A stretch of DNA of 64,000 nt from Methanolobus sp. (GTDB lineage Archaea > Halobacteriota > Methanosarcinia > Methanosarcinales > Methanosarcinaceae). Positions 20,601-28,644 of the stretch are shown one piece after another. The notes beneath the pieces are model-generated. The model searched no databases, was not told the origin of the DNA, and saw nothing but the letters and a program-made list of their open reading frames with translations. Position 1 is the stretch's first letter; every line of letters begins with the position of its first letter. The position numbers and the translations under genes were made by a program. The stretch lies in NCBI GenBank assembly GCA_029762595.1, contig JARVGJ010000012.1, forward strand, positions 1-64,000, read 5' to 3'.

Positions 20601-21030
20601 CAAAATCGGAATCCGGATTATGTGGATCTGTTCCAAGCACCGTTTCAATGGAATCGGGTATTCCGTCCCCGTCACTGTCAGGACCATATTTTTCAAGGCT
20701 CATGTCTATATCTGACAGGTCGGTTGCAAGGGTCACAGGTCCGGATAGGGAGCCATCCCCGTCACTTTCAATAGGTATGGCAGCCATCAAAGCATCAGGA
20801 TCAAGGCCTGTGTCCCGCTGGTTGGCAAAGGCGATGGATTGTGCCACGGCATTGAGCGCGTAAACATCAAAAGGAGATATGGATTCGGGTTCACCGGTGT
20901 TATTGTAATATTCTTCATTGCTGGCTGCAGCTAACGCCGGGAACATACATGCTCCTATCAATAGTAGAATTGCAAATAATGCAAAAGACTGAAGTACTGC
21001 TTTGCAATGGATACTAACCGAACTGACCAT
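14668..21030 (-). CDS. Giant modular surface protein with thrombospondin type 3-like calcium repeats
   Basis: About 2120 aa. An N-terminal signal segment (AILLLIGACMFPALAAAS) precedes a block of DxDxDG repeats (about 115-215), one or two ricin-like beta-trefoil repeats (330-445, QIWRLEQ, QLWKLEL, QLWEIEL), a fascin-like trefoil (about 490-625), hydrophobic helices near 844-870, 910-937 and 940-987, and TSP3-type repeats near 1176-1312, 1494-1700 and 2012-2050 (typically DTDNDGLTD). A C-terminal helix (LFWIVLAGIITGIIVLLVYV) ends in GRKR. The DxDxDG loops should bind calcium. The start is ATG 21030 or GTG 21042; neither has a good Shine-Dalgarno. Confidence 0.85.
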   Translation of the reverse strand: MVSSVSIHCKAVLQSFALFAILLLIGACMFPALAAASNEEYYNNTGEPESISPFDVYALNAVAQSIAFANQRDTGLDPDALMAAIPIESDGDGSLSGPVTLATDLSDIDMSLEKYGPDSDGDGIPDSIETVLGTDPHNPDSDFDGLNDLFEIEHGLDPLEPDSNNDGLIDYYEVTGVHPDLDGDGIPNAWDLDNDNDGVIDALDLSPFSRSVISDSFEFNITSNGNPTYLSFQVRPENPKHLDLLSQSWDWPDDAHGTMKDLDDSKNDVTVTPMLELTVPVDAKIVSVDSGEYLQLNVSQKGHVNVTTGNYTGNAYQIWRLEQVEGSYYSIISAESGKCLEVFNASQEDMANLTAGNYTGEDHQLWKLELNSEGHYRLAARHSGKYLEVYPDASKTMIQNTSREDNQQLWEIELVGGIASDTSALEDYGITVTLGKAYVPLSPVKDFGKTVALNGRMFYPGDSAMDTHTKAELTWMAIGETDRPKKVSLRTYKGQYVSVDGTTSELVARSSSVTDDEILELVYINNNKVALKTSDGKYVYAANGGGEELVANSTEIGNWEIFELQDLENDRIALRAGNSQYVSAEGGGGGGIVANKDERKDWESFTLTIHEYESVSTTLAKYNDRFMLTGFNVEENYGSDFGLFFSEDRERTFEAGFVLSYAFLREQTSLEQMSQNIQDEYNVTISYETGSASHQDEALAKISGELTPDILSSLPAGTILPVIGVFKDDFRYIAMDDVAALSYITGNTFDIMLKERPLISTKSMKMSWYDTDTATAITTEDMLEEVRQWGQAGGLDELTLTTFMNLMIAWETGESTVTKVGTVETDFSFPEGNEVLDTIDSYGIAAIDLVCNLVIGGTALYSFITFTKLEPLAPIAGQTNWKLMKAMTESVTKIRNGFMGAVNRTTTVLGAIAWVVVGAIAFYAFWSIAASEGWSGYGIFVGTLYAILMVLYAVALWAISLIPVVGWAIAAIVALSDLIFGWIFGKGWSQMLFEWLIGLFTDVRIKTEADLKMLDTSVNVIDHTDNGLTEGDRIELESQFRGIITRTSRGSFTNIQNSYIKPQYRYSSAYTLTGSSNTTEGATVYYDNSRKKETEYEAKLWIEPEAAINFPFRFWLNSDYRVYYDKCWWFFGWHCSEKSNTGTSDSDPSTLYFDVMPADIESFVLWKAISSNDIDGDGVLNQDELRYGTSTLRWDTDNDGLSDGYEIEYGTSPVNKDSDGDGLDDGLELRYGYDPLNWDTDGDGLSDFVEHNGWEIEFEFHGETFTQHVWSSPLKQDTDDDGLSDFSEFLKGLNPRSEDTNGNGIPDADDPDFVAKAYISNVDMNEMGSSIKTDPDTNITAVIDYTLTGKEDTAANITGTPARCWLFVSLDNSTVHEEIYNGTPAIGTETFDSSTIWFNASNSMGIFKLRFYQTWNISQQVPPEEEREVIGIIDTHDYPEKEGWEPFGEDRDRDSLIDVNEQIGWYVEITNSTGTHKIHVTSNPGFRDSDFDGLDDHTECYITMTDPLNPDTDGDGLGDYVEYILGTDPKNYDTDGEGLDDGTEIFFGSSPFNPDTDGDGLDDLTEYLLSTDPNNVDTDNDGITDLQEYEFGSNPLKPDSDDDGLFDYLEWVYGTDPLDPDSDKDGLEDGHEVHGTGTDPLSEDTDNDGLTDFEELGLKTNPLSADTDNDGLTDHQEIILGTNPLLEDTDGDNLIDSLDMDSFVTNVRNITVAYDMTEANEELLDSLSRYTNITACSADELLADHYHEPYILLLGRPGTVNGTAGKITYDVLGDDGELLSNMITSDHERMAVRYGVWNETQTVIMLSVPYMYDYCRILDTFRSKQVTTTTSSVLVEYMAAKDIFLVESADSIKRTDLSAGVVLDANVTPWIELRRATSPPVPLSTRSGLASGEYALGKYFDIEVSENIQNTTGSIMNSTLLKIYYRAGELDRNGDGDTSDPNDIDEKTLCVYYFNEDTRKWIKLSNTGVHTGDVELYGERYAGYVWAKVPHLSRFALAGKTTGSSGPLDSDLDGLPNVVEYRLGTDPFNPDTDGDGIIDSLDPDALDPLIPLRTFPEDEIKGVDIAEDLTDDTKKEYTDIDEVPQEQDKPDSALFWIVLAGIITGIIVLLVYVGLYGRKR

Positions 21031-21108
21031 TCTGTTAGTCACGAAGTAAAAACCAACCCCTATTTCAACATTATATTCTTTTGCTCCTTAAAGAGTATTT
21101 GAACTTAA

Positions 21109-21118
21109 GTTATAAATA
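21109..21118 (-). promoter_or_regulatory. TATA box upstream of the giant surface protein
   Basis: On the minus strand the sequence TATTTATAAC lies about 70-80 bases before the start codon. It fits an archaeal TATA box, predicting a leader of roughly 50 bases. Confidence 0.4.
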
Positions 21119-21251
21119 CCCATTGAATAAATTTTAATTGTTAATCCTATTATATATAATAATACAGATACGTTATGATTTCAGGTTAATATCCGGATAA
21201 ATATTTTCTTAATATCCATGTATGTATAGCATATGCTACAACAATCGTCTC

Positions 21252-22412
21252 TTACAACAGTTTCGTATTTATCCTGATGATCCTGTCATCGCCGTCAATT
21301 GTCCTTCCTCTTCCGTCCCGGTTATTTGTGAGCATGTAGAGATTACCATCAGGACCGGCAACAACATCCCTCAGTCTTCCAAACTCATCTGCAAAATGCT
21401 CATGCAGCTCTACAGAGATACTTTCATCTTCCAGGACCAATACTTCAGCTTCATAAAGGGTCTGGCCACGCAGCCCTGTAAAGAATACTGATCCCTTAAG
21501 ATACGACATTCCAGAGGGTGCCCAGGTGTTCCAGCCGCTATGGATGACAGGTGATTCCATACTTTCAGCAGTATCATCACCGGTGATCACAGGCCATCCG
21601 TAGTTCTTCCCTGGCTTTATAATGTTAAGCTCGTCCCTTGCAGTAGGCCCATGCTCGGTTGCCCATAGTCTTCCATGTTCATCCCAGGCAATTCCCTGAG
21701 GGTTACGATGGCCGAAACTGTAGACCGGGGAATTATGCAGGGGATTGTCTTCAGGGATGCTACCGGAATCTGTCAGGCGGAGTATCTTCCCGGCAAGTGA
21801 AGCAGTATCCTGTGCCAGGGAAGGCTCGCCGGCATCCCCGGTGCAGACGTACAAAAGACCATCAGGTCCGAACCGGATCCTGCCACCGTTGTGTATCCTG
21901 CCCGCCGGGATGAGGTCAATGACAATCTCCTGGCCGGTCAGTTCCCGGTCAGCTGTGGTATACCTTACAACCCTGTTGTAAAGGCGTTCTCCATTCCTGT
22001 AGGTATAATACAGGTAAATGAATTGATTATCTTCAAATTCAGGATGCACGGCAATACCAAGCAACCCTCCCTCGCCCAGGTTAGTAACATCATCCAGGGT
22101 TGCCAGGGGAAGAGGAAGCAATCCCTCTTTATCGTCTATAAGGCGCACTTTTCCAGGTCTTTCAGTGAAGATGATACTTCCGTCAGGAAGGAAATCAAGG
22201 GCCCAGGGTATCTCCAGGTCATCAGCAAGCACCGATACACGGGGATATTCATTGTCTGGTGTGGAAAGTCCGTCAGCCTGTGGCAGGTCATGATCTCTCT
22301 GGGAGCCAAGACAGCCCGAGGTGAACAGGGCAAGAGCCAGCATCATAATGAGCAATGCAAGCAATAAAAAAGCGAATGCTGACCGGTTATCTGCAAGGCG
22401 TATCTTTAACAT
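21252..22412 (-). CDS. PQQ-type sugar dehydrogenase-like lipoprotein (GSDH family)
   Basis: About 386 aa. A hydrophobic N-terminus ends in a lipobox-like LFTSGC, so the protein is probably lipid-anchored outside the membrane. The rest is a six-bladed beta-propeller of the glucose/sorbosone dehydrogenase family: DLEIPWALDFLPDGSIIFTE, GGLLGIAVHPEF, RIHNGGRIRFGPDGLLYVC, YSFGHRNPQGIAWDEHG and ATEHGPTARDELN. Family members oxidise aldoses with PQQ, but some lack activity and PQQ use in a methanogen is unproven. ATG 22412 is chosen because GGGGAG precedes it; the longer ATG 22442 has none. Confidence 0.85.
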   Translation of the reverse strand: MLKIRLADNRSAFAFLLLALLIMMLALALFTSGCLGSQRDHDLPQADGLSTPDNEYPRVSVLADDLEIPWALDFLPDGSIIFTERPGKVRLIDDKEGLLPLPLATLDDVTNLGEGGLLGIAVHPEFEDNQFIYLYYTYRNGERLYNRVVRYTTADRELTGQEIVIDLIPAGRIHNGGRIRFGPDGLLYVCTGDAGEPSLAQDTASLAGKILRLTDSGSIPEDNPLHNSPVYSFGHRNPQGIAWDEHGRLWATEHGPTARDELNIIKPGKNYGWPVITGDDTAESMESPVIHSGWNTWAPSGMSYLKGSVFFTGLRGQTLYEAEVLVLEDESISVELHEHFADEFGRLRDVVAGPDGNLYMLTNNRDGRGRTIDGDDRIIRINTKLL

Positions 22413-22530
22413 GCTCTCCCCATACAAAGAATGCTGCCACATTATATAAGAGTCACACTACATTTGCAACACTTGACACAAGGACCAATAGATAAAATGA
22501 TTAAGTATTGATGAAAATATATGAAGGGAT

Positions 22531-23949
22531 ATGGGTGATTCTGTGCTAAGATCTGAGAAGGATACTCTGGGAGTGGTGGAGATACCGGATGATGTTTATT
22601 ATGGTCCGCAGACCGCAAGAGCCCTTGCTAATTTTAAGGTTAGCGGTGAGCGTCTTCCCGCCGAGTTCATAAGGGCCCAGGCAGCTGTAAAAATGGCATC
22701 TGCAAAGACGAACATGGAACTGGGTAAGCTTGATCCTCTTATCGGCAGCTCAATAGTAAAAGCTGCATCTGAAGTCAGGACAGGTGATCTTGTGGAGCAT
22801 TTCGTGGTCGATGTTTTCCAGTCAGGTGCAGGCACTTCCCAGAATATGAATGCAAACGAGGTGATTGCCAACCGGGCACTTGAGATAATGGGACATGAAA
22901 GAGGGCGATATGATATCATCCATCCCAACGACCATGTGAACATGTCCCAGTCCTCTAATGATACTATCCACACAGCTATGCATATAGCGGCGGTGGAAAG
23001 CCTGAAAGGGGACCTTTTGCCTGTGATAGGTGAACTCCTGGGACTTCTCAATGCCAGGTCCTCTGAGTTCATGCAGGTGGTCAAGGCAGGAAGGACACAT
23101 CTGCAGGATGCTGTTCCATTGACACTGGGCCAGGAGTTCAGCGCATATGCCAGGATGGTGGAACTTGACAGGGAACGCATTGTCGCATCCATGGATGGCC
23201 TGCTTGAGCTGAACATGGGCGGAACTGCTGTGGGCACCGGATTGAATGCACCTGCAGGTTTTCCGGCCATCGCCATCAGGGAGATGAGGTCAATAACAGG
23301 GACAGAGTTCAGGCTTGCCGAAAATGCCTTTGAGGCCACCCAGGGTGCCGGTGCTATCCTGGCATGTTCTTCCGCGCTCAGGGGTCTTGCTGTAAGCCTC
23401 ACGAAGATAGCAAATGATATCCGTCTTCTTTCAAGTGGCCCAAGGGCAGGGCTGGGGGAAGTTAAACTGAAGGCTGTGCAACCGGGATCCTCTATAATGC
23501 CGGGTAAGGTCAATCCTGTAATGGCCGAAATGCTCAATATGGCCTGCTTTCAGGTGATTGGCAACGATGCAGCAATAATGATGGCTGCACAGGCAGGGCA
23601 GCTTGACCTGAATGTATTCACTCCGCTTATGGCGCACAATCTTCTCAGGTCTGTCAGGATACTTACAGGCGCTATCGCTTCATTTAACAGCAGATGCCTT
23701 GATCATCTGTCTGCTGACACAAAACGGTGTGAGGAACTTGCAGCTTCCAGTCTTGCACTGGTGACATCACTTGCTCCTGTTATTGGTTATGAGGAAGCTG
23801 CACAGATAGCTTACAGGGCACACAGGGAGAACCGTTCTATCAGGGAAATAGTTGTACAAATGGGTATTCTCCCGGATGAGATGATCTGGGAACTGCTGGA
23901 TCCTATCAAACTTACAGGGGTTGAAAATGACAGAGATAACGTTAGATAA
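22531..23949 (+). CDS. fumC: Class II fumarase / aspartase-superfamily lyase, probably fumarase
   Basis: A 472-aa lyase that would add water to fumarate to form malate, or ammonia to form aspartate. It shows [16 protein letters not shown] near residue 98, [17 protein letters not shown] near 138, [17 protein letters not shown] near 190 and the superfamily signature [16 protein letters not shown] near 320 with the catalytic Ser loop. Some positions are closer to aspartase (the GAGTS block). Its overlap with the fumarate reductase gene favours fumarase. The start ATG has GGG only 2 bases upstream and is accepted on homology. Confidence 0.82.
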   Translation: MGDSVLRSEKDTLGVVEIPDDVYYGPQTARALANFKVSGERLPAEFIRAQAAVKMASAKTNMELGKLDPLIGSSIVKAASEVRTGDLVEHFVVDVFQSGAGTSQNMNANEVIANRALEIMGHERGRYDIIHPNDHVNMSQSSNDTIHTAMHIAAVESLKGDLLPVIGELLGLLNARSSEFMQVVKAGRTHLQDAVPLTLGQEFSAYARMVELDRERIVASMDGLLELNMGGTAVGTGLNAPAGFPAIAIREMRSITGTEFRLAENAFEATQGAGAILACSSALRGLAVSLTKIANDIRLLSSGPRAGLGEVKLKAVQPGSSIMPGKVNPVMAEMLNMACFQVIGNDAAIMMAAQAGQLDLNVFTPLMAHNLLRSVRILTGAIASFNSRCLDHLSADTKRCEELAASSLALVTSLAPVIGYEEAAQIAYRAHRENRSIREIVVQMGILPDEMIWELLDPIKLTGVENDRDNVR

Positions 23950-25639
23950 TGATCTGGTCAGCCATGATATAATCGTCATCGGTGCCGGGCTTGCAGGGCT
24001 CAGGGCAGCAATTGAGATACATGATATGGGAATGAATGTTGCAGTTATCTCAAAAGTACATCCCATCCGCAGTCATTCAGGGGCTGCACAGGGTGGCATC
24101 AATGCATCTCTTGGATCGGATGATAGCTGGGAGGCACATGCCTTTGATACCATAAAGGGCAGTGATTATCTTGCTGACCAGGACACGGTGGAGGTGCTTT
24201 GTAAAGAAGCTCCTGAGAGGGTCATTGAAATGGAGAACTGGGGATGTAACTTCTCACGCCGGGAAAATGGAAGGGTAGCCCAGCGTCCCTTTGGCGGAGC
24301 AGGGTTCCCGAGGACATGTTTTGCAGGGGATAGAACAGGGCACAATCTTTTACATACGCTGTACGAGCAGGTCATAAAGCGTAATATCAGAATATACAGT
24401 GAGTGGTTCGTGACGAAACTGCTTGTCGGTAAAGGCAGGTGTTTGGGCTGTGTTGCAATGAACATGGCCGATTCGAAGATCGTTGCCTTCAGGTCAGAGG
24501 CAACCATTCTTGCAACCGGTGGATACGGAAGAATATACCAGCGGTCCACAAACGCCATAATCAACAGGGGTCACGGTATCAGCCTGGCATACAATGCCGG
24601 TGTTCCTCTTGAGGATATGGAATTCGTACAGTTCCACCCAACAACTCTTTTTGGAACGAATATCCTGATCACAGAAGGAGCACGCGGAGAGGGCGGATAC
24701 CTTTTGAACAAGGACAATGAGCGCTTCATGGAAAGATATGCAAAAGACACCATGGAGCTTGCACCCAGGGATATTGTTGCCAGGGCCATTCAGAAGGAAG
24801 TCGATGAAGGACGGGGATTTCCCGGTGGTTTTGTTCATCTTGACCTGAGACATCTTGGAAAGGATAGAATAGATAAGCGCCTTGCCGGGATACGGCAGAT
24901 ATCAGTGGACTTTGCAGGCATAGACCCTGTCAAAAAACCCATACCTGTGCAGCCGGGGCAGCATTATTCAATGGGTGGGGTCAGCTCTGACATAAATGGA
25001 AGGACCCCGATGACAGGTCTTTATGCCATAGGCGAGTGTGCATGCATAAGCGTTCACGGGGCTAACAGGCTGGGTGGGAATTCACTTCTTGATACGGTTG
25101 TTTTTGGAAGACGGGCGGGGGCTGCTGCAGTTGAGCATGTGCGCTTGTCAGGGAGAGAAGACGAGGACGTATCCCTGGATGTATCCGGGAAGATGAAAAG
25201 AGATGAAGAAAAGGAAATAGGGGATCTGATGACTGGTGAAGGGGAAAGCTTTGCCACTATAAGGGATGAACTGCAGTCTGTCATGCAGCAATATGCGGGA
25301 ATATTCAGGAACAGGCAGGGTCTGGAACATGCACTGGAAGAGATAAGCAAGCTTAAAAAGAGAGCTTCAAAGCTTAAGGTCAAAAGCCGGGTCAAAGTCT
25401 TTAATCTGGAACTGATGAATGCTCTTGAACTGAAAGGTATGCTTGAACTTGGACATGTCATAATAATGGGTGCACTTGCAAGGGAAGAGAGCAGAGGTGC
25501 ACATTACCGTACCGATCACCTTGAAAGGGATGATGAGAACTGGCTTAAGCATACCCTTGCGTATAAGGATGAAGAACCCCGCCTTGAGTACAAAGCAGTG
25601 AATATCGGCATGTTCCAGCCACAAAAGAGGGAATACTGA
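23927..25639 (+). CDS. Fumarate reductase/succinate dehydrogenase flavoprotein subunit
   Basis: About 570 aa. It binds FAD and interconverts fumarate and succinate. Visible motifs: FAD dinucleotide fold [17 protein letters not shown] near residue 20, [14 protein letters not shown] with the His that can hold FAD covalently, [24 protein letters not shown], and [18 protein letters not shown] near 385. A TTG at 23921 is in frame, but ATG 23927 has GGGG six bases upstream. It overlaps the fumarase gene by 23 bases and the next gene by one base, so the three form a tight operon. It could serve thiol-dependent (TfrA-like) fumarate reduction. Confidence 0.92.
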   Translation: MTEITLDNDLVSHDIIVIGAGLAGLRAAIEIHDMGMNVAVISKVHPIRSHSGAAQGGINASLGSDDSWEAHAFDTIKGSDYLADQDTVEVLCKEAPERVIEMENWGCNFSRRENGRVAQRPFGGAGFPRTCFAGDRTGHNLLHTLYEQVIKRNIRIYSEWFVTKLLVGKGRCLGCVAMNMADSKIVAFRSEATILATGGYGRIYQRSTNAIINRGHGISLAYNAGVPLEDMEFVQFHPTTLFGTNILITEGARGEGGYLLNKDNERFMERYAKDTMELAPRDIVARAIQKEVDEGRGFPGGFVHLDLRHLGKDRIDKRLAGIRQISVDFAGIDPVKKPIPVQPGQHYSMGGVSSDINGRTPMTGLYAIGECACISVHGANRLGGNSLLDTVVFGRRAGAAAVEHVRLSGREDEDVSLDVSGKMKRDEEKEIGDLMTGEGESFATIRDELQSVMQQYAGIFRNRQGLEHALEEISKLKKRASKLKVKSRVKVFNLELMNALELKGMLELGHVIIMGALAREESRGAHYRTDHLERDDENWLKHTLAYKDEEPRLEYKAVNIGMFQPQKREY

Positions 25640-26394
25640 TGGTAAGGATCACTATTCTAAGGCAGGAAGGGGACCGAAAATGGTATGATACCTTTGAGGT
25701 TGAGGAAAGGCCCGGGATGACCGTGCTGGAGGCATTGTTCCAGGTCCAGGAAAGACTGGATGGCAGCCTGTGTTTCAGGTATTCGTGCAGGGGTGCTGTG
25801 TGCGGAAGCTGTGCGATGCTCATAAACCGAAGGCCTGGTCTTGCGTGCAGGACCCAGTTGTCAGATGTCAAAGGTGAGGTGATCGACCAGTCCGATAAGC
25901 ACCGGGTCCTTCTCAAAAAAGGTTCGCAGGATCCGAAGAAGGAAGAGGTCCTTGTGGAACCTCTCCCTAACCTGAAGGTTATCAGGGACCTTGTAGTTGA
26001 CATGGAACATTTTTACAGGCTTGTGGATTCTATCAAACCCTGGATAAACATACCTGACGATAAGTCCCCTCAAGAGAATATCATTGATCCTGAGCTGCAG
26101 ATGCAGATCGGTAGATACACAAATTGCATACTCTGCTCCACATGCCATGGAAGCTGCCCGGCAGCTGCAAGGAACGGGAAGTATCTGGGGCCTGCGGCAC
26201 TGGCAAAAGCATGGCGTTTTTATCTGGACCCGCGCAGCAATAAAGAGGATCTTGCAGACCTTCTGTCACGGGTGGATTCAAAAGAAGGCATATGGGGATG
26301 TGATGTAGTTTATAACTGTGTGAGCGTTTGTCCCAGAAAAGTCCCTCCGACAACTGCTATTCTGAAACTCCGGGATGTTTTGGAAAAGGAATGA
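25639..26394 (+). CDS. Fumarate reductase/succinate dehydrogenase iron-sulfur subunit
   Basis: A 251-aa electron-transfer subunit. The N-terminal 2Fe-2S ferredoxin domain has SCRGAVCGSC then C; the C-terminal alpha-helical domain has CILCSTCHGSCP and CDVVYNCVSVCPRKV for 4Fe-4S and 3Fe-4S clusters. Length is that of SdhB/FrdB. The methanogen thiol:fumarate reductase subunit TfrB is about twice as long because of a CCG domain, which is absent here. The start codon overlaps the flavoprotein stop as TGATG. No membrane anchor subunit follows, so the electron donor is not clear. Confidence 0.92.
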   Translation: MVRITILRQEGDRKWYDTFEVEERPGMTVLEALFQVQERLDGSLCFRYSCRGAVCGSCAMLINRRPGLACRTQLSDVKGEVIDQSDKHRVLLKKGSQDPKKEEVLVEPLPNLKVIRDLVVDMEHFYRLVDSIKPWINIPDDKSPQENIIDPELQMQIGRYTNCILCSTCHGSCPAAARNGKYLGPAALAKAWRFYLDPRSNKEDLADLLSRVDSKEGIWGCDVVYNCVSVCPRKVPPTTAILKLRDVLEKE

Positions 26395-26473
26395 TCCCTG
26401 GGTTCCGTTAATTATAGAAGGGACACATATCAGTTTGGGAAGAATTCATCCTATGTCCGGCCTATATTTATTG

Positions 26474-26667
26474 TCTCTGTAGAAAAGCTATTCTAAATAA
26501 TTTGTGAACCTCACATAAACGCAGATGCACACAGATATTGGTTTTTATCATCTTGCGTTACCTGCTCCTGCTACACCACTGTTTAGCAGGCACTCAACTC
26601 CGTAGGAGGTGAGTGTATCCGTTTTCATCTGTGGTTCATTCATAAAGAAAGGATTTTTGCAGAGGCC
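26474..26667. mobile_element. MITE copy 2 (long form, reverse orientation)
   Basis: It begins TCTCTGTAGAAAAGC and ends AAAGGATTTTTGCAGAGG, so it is inverted relative to copies 1 and 4. The central hairpin CACTCAACTCCGTAGGAGGTGAGTG is nearly perfect. It carries the extra arm GCGTTACCTGCT and TTTAGCAGGC also seen in copy 4. Apart from the MITE the 26395-26751 gap shows only a GGGGAG ribosome site before the next gene. Confidence 0.75.
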
Positions 26668-26751
26668 CTATCATCTCTATAATTATGTTCCGGAACAATG
26701 TTTCTCAAGCCTTTAACAGCTGCCATACTTACTATATAATGGGGAGTTATT

Positions 26752-27165
26752 TTGAATCTTTTCAGGGTAGAAGGGCTTGTTTACAGCAATGTATTATCAT
26801 GGCATGTGAATATAAGGGATTTTTGTTATGATATCCGTTATATCCTTTTTTTCTATGTGCTCGGTGATCTGCTGACAACTTTCTTTGCCATTGAAACGGG
26901 CATTGGATATGAGGCAAATTTCATAATTGCCAGTTTAATTGATATCTATGGTTTTATGGTAGTAGCTGTGATCAAGCTAATTTTCCTGTTTCTCTTATTC
27001 ATTGAATATACCTATCTTACTAACATGGGCCACAATGCTCTATGGGTTCTGGGGAGGCAGATCATTTCTTTTATGGGCCTGATAATAGTGGTAAATAACA
27101 TGCTTGTGATCTATGGGATTGGCAGTCCTTTGCAATTAATGTGCGCAGCTATGGGTCTCTTCTGA
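26752..27165 (+). CDS. Small polytopic membrane protein (DUF5658-like), TTG start
   Basis: A 137-aa protein with about four transmembrane segments. YVLGDLLTTFFAIETG and YEANFIIAS resemble DUF5658 membrane proteins of unknown function. No ATG is available before residue 60; TTG at 26752 has GGGGAG at correct spacing, so a TTG start is supported. Its last 30 bases overlap the end of a convergent gene. Confidence 0.7.
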   Translation: MNLFRVEGLVYSNVLSWHVNIRDFCYDIRYILFFYVLGDLLTTFFAIETGIGYEANFIIASLIDIYGFMVVAVIKLIFLFLLFIEYTYLTNMGHNALWVLGRQIISFMGLIIVVNNMLVIYGIGSPLQLMCAAMGLF

Positions 27166-28032
27166 AAGTCTGCCGGGATCGACTCGTTTAAGAATGGCTG
27201 CAGAGAAGGCCACTGATATCAGGCAGATGGTAGGCATTATGAATATAACAGGGATCACATTCTCTCCTGCATTGGCCATGAATATTATCTTGGAAGTCAG
27301 GGCAGCCATCAGTATTGACAGGAATATAAGATATATCGTTGTGAAGAGGTAACCGTAACTGTTCTTTTTTACTGCAAGTACTCCTGAAACAATTGCTGTG
27401 GGCAACAGCAGGCCCAGGTCAAATCCCTGGACTATCAATGTTGTATAATGCTGGAGTTGTTCTGGATAGACAGAACCATCCAGAAGCGGAGGAACGATAA
27501 TACTCAGCCATAATGATGCTACCATCAGGCTGTTGAGCACAAGGAATATGCCTGCATATTGGAGCAGTCTCTGTGAGCAGAACAGTTTGCCGATATTTAC
27601 AGGCTCAAACGAGGAAAAAGTGAGCATGAAAGCGAAGAAGGATAAGCATAGCAAGAGCACGTAACAGAGGAACAAAGAATTGTACATGCCCATGGCAGTG
27701 TAGAAGAGAGAGGTCACCAAAAAATACATAAGTGTCCCGGATAAGAGCAGCTGTCCTTTAATGCTATTCTTTACGAAAAAAAAGGATCCGATAAGCAACA
27801 GTGGAATCCCTATGAAAAGGGTAACGTAGTCCTGTGCAATTCCCTGGATGGCCACATCCGCGGACATATGCTGGTAGATGCCTTTACCGTAAATGGTGAT
27901 GTCATCTCCGCGAATGCTTGTATACTCATATTGCCCGGGTCCATCATCTGATGTTATCCCCATAACAGTGGCAAATCCTGAAAGGACGGTTATCATTAAT
28001 ACGAGGATTAGGATCGATCTGCTATTATTCAT
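27136..28032 (-). CDS. Polytopic membrane protein of unknown function
   Basis: A 298-aa protein with an N-terminal hydrophobic segment (LILVLMITVLSGFATVMG), an external loop of about 40 residues with DGPGQYEYTSIRGDDITI, then about seven more hydrophobic segments. No catalytic motif is seen. GAG lies just before the ATG. It is convergent with the 26752 gene, sharing 30 bases, an arrangement that may give antisense overlap of their transcripts. It lies between MITE copies 2 and 3. Function is not recognised. Confidence 0.75.
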   Translation of the reverse strand: MNNSRSILILVLMITVLSGFATVMGITSDDGPGQYEYTSIRGDDITIYGKGIYQHMSADVAIQGIAQDYVTLFIGIPLLLIGSFFFVKNSIKGQLLLSGTLMYFLVTSLFYTAMGMYNSLFLCYVLLLCLSFFAFMLTFSSFEPVNIGKLFCSQRLLQYAGIFLVLNSLMVASLWLSIIVPPLLDGSVYPEQLQHYTTLIVQGFDLGLLLPTAIVSGVLAVKKNSYGYLFTTIYLIFLSILMAALTSKIIFMANAGENVIPVIFIMPTICLISVAFSAAILKRVDPGRLSEETHSCAH

Positions 28033-28189
28033 GGAGTCTCAAATGATATGAAGGCACTATGTACAGTCTGACAGAGTGTGGAATCTCCAATACCATGCTT
28101 TGATATTTCTATCATTCTGTATGTTGTTACAGGCTTGATATCAAGTGTCAGAAGTATCAGGGTTTGTTATCCATCCCGGGGACGATATT

Positions 28190-28303
28190 TCACATAAATC
28201 CAAGTACTCTGGCAAGTATTAATATTATCAGTATTCCCAACACTATAAGTATAACATCTTTGAACATTCCTTTCTGGGTAGTGCACTTACCTTTATTTGC
28301 CAT
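28190..28303 (-). CDS. 37-aa single-pass membrane micropeptide
   Basis: ATG at 28303 and TGA at 28190 frame a 37-residue peptide: a charged, cysteine-bearing head (MANKGKCTTQKGMFKD) followed by a single hydrophobic helix (VILIVLGILIILILARVL). GAGGAG lies 5 bases before the ATG. The strong ribosome site and the clean transmembrane helix suggest a real small protein, but conservation was not tested. Confidence 0.6.
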   Translation of the reverse strand: MANKGKCTTQKGMFKDVILIVLGILIILILARVLGFM

Positions 28304-28423
28304 TGTTCTCCTCTTCAGTGTCCTTTTCAATATGATTGCTTTTTTTATTTTTCATATATCAGATAGTTAGGTCCTATTTTAGGTATCTATTGACTATATA
28401 CTTTATCAATCGTGTTTTTAATT

Positions 28424-28543
28424 GCTCTGTAGAAAAGCTATTATCAATAATCTGTGGACCGCAGATACACTCAACTCCGCAGGAGGTGAGTGTATTCGTA
28501 TTTATCTGTGGTTTATTAATAAAGAAAGCATTTCTAAAGAGCC
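28424..28543. mobile_element. MITE copy 3 (short form, reverse orientation)
   Basis: It begins GCTCTGTAGAAAAGC and ends GCATTTCTAAAGAGCC. The central hairpin CACTCAACTCCGCAGGAGGTGAGTG is the same as in the other copies. It is in the same orientation as copy 2. The rest of the 28304-28644 gap holds nothing recognisable. Confidence 0.75.
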
Positions 28544-28644
28544 CTTTTAATGACGGCTTTTGTAAACTGATCATCTTTCACATAAGTTGAATGGATTGCA
28601 CTCATGGGATGAACTGTGCTGCTTTTAACTGAATGGTGTGATCT

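Noticed and set aside
28164-28370. 68-aa plus-strand open frame
   Set aside because: It is the opposite strand of the 37-aa membrane peptide, which has a better ribosome site and protein-like sequence.
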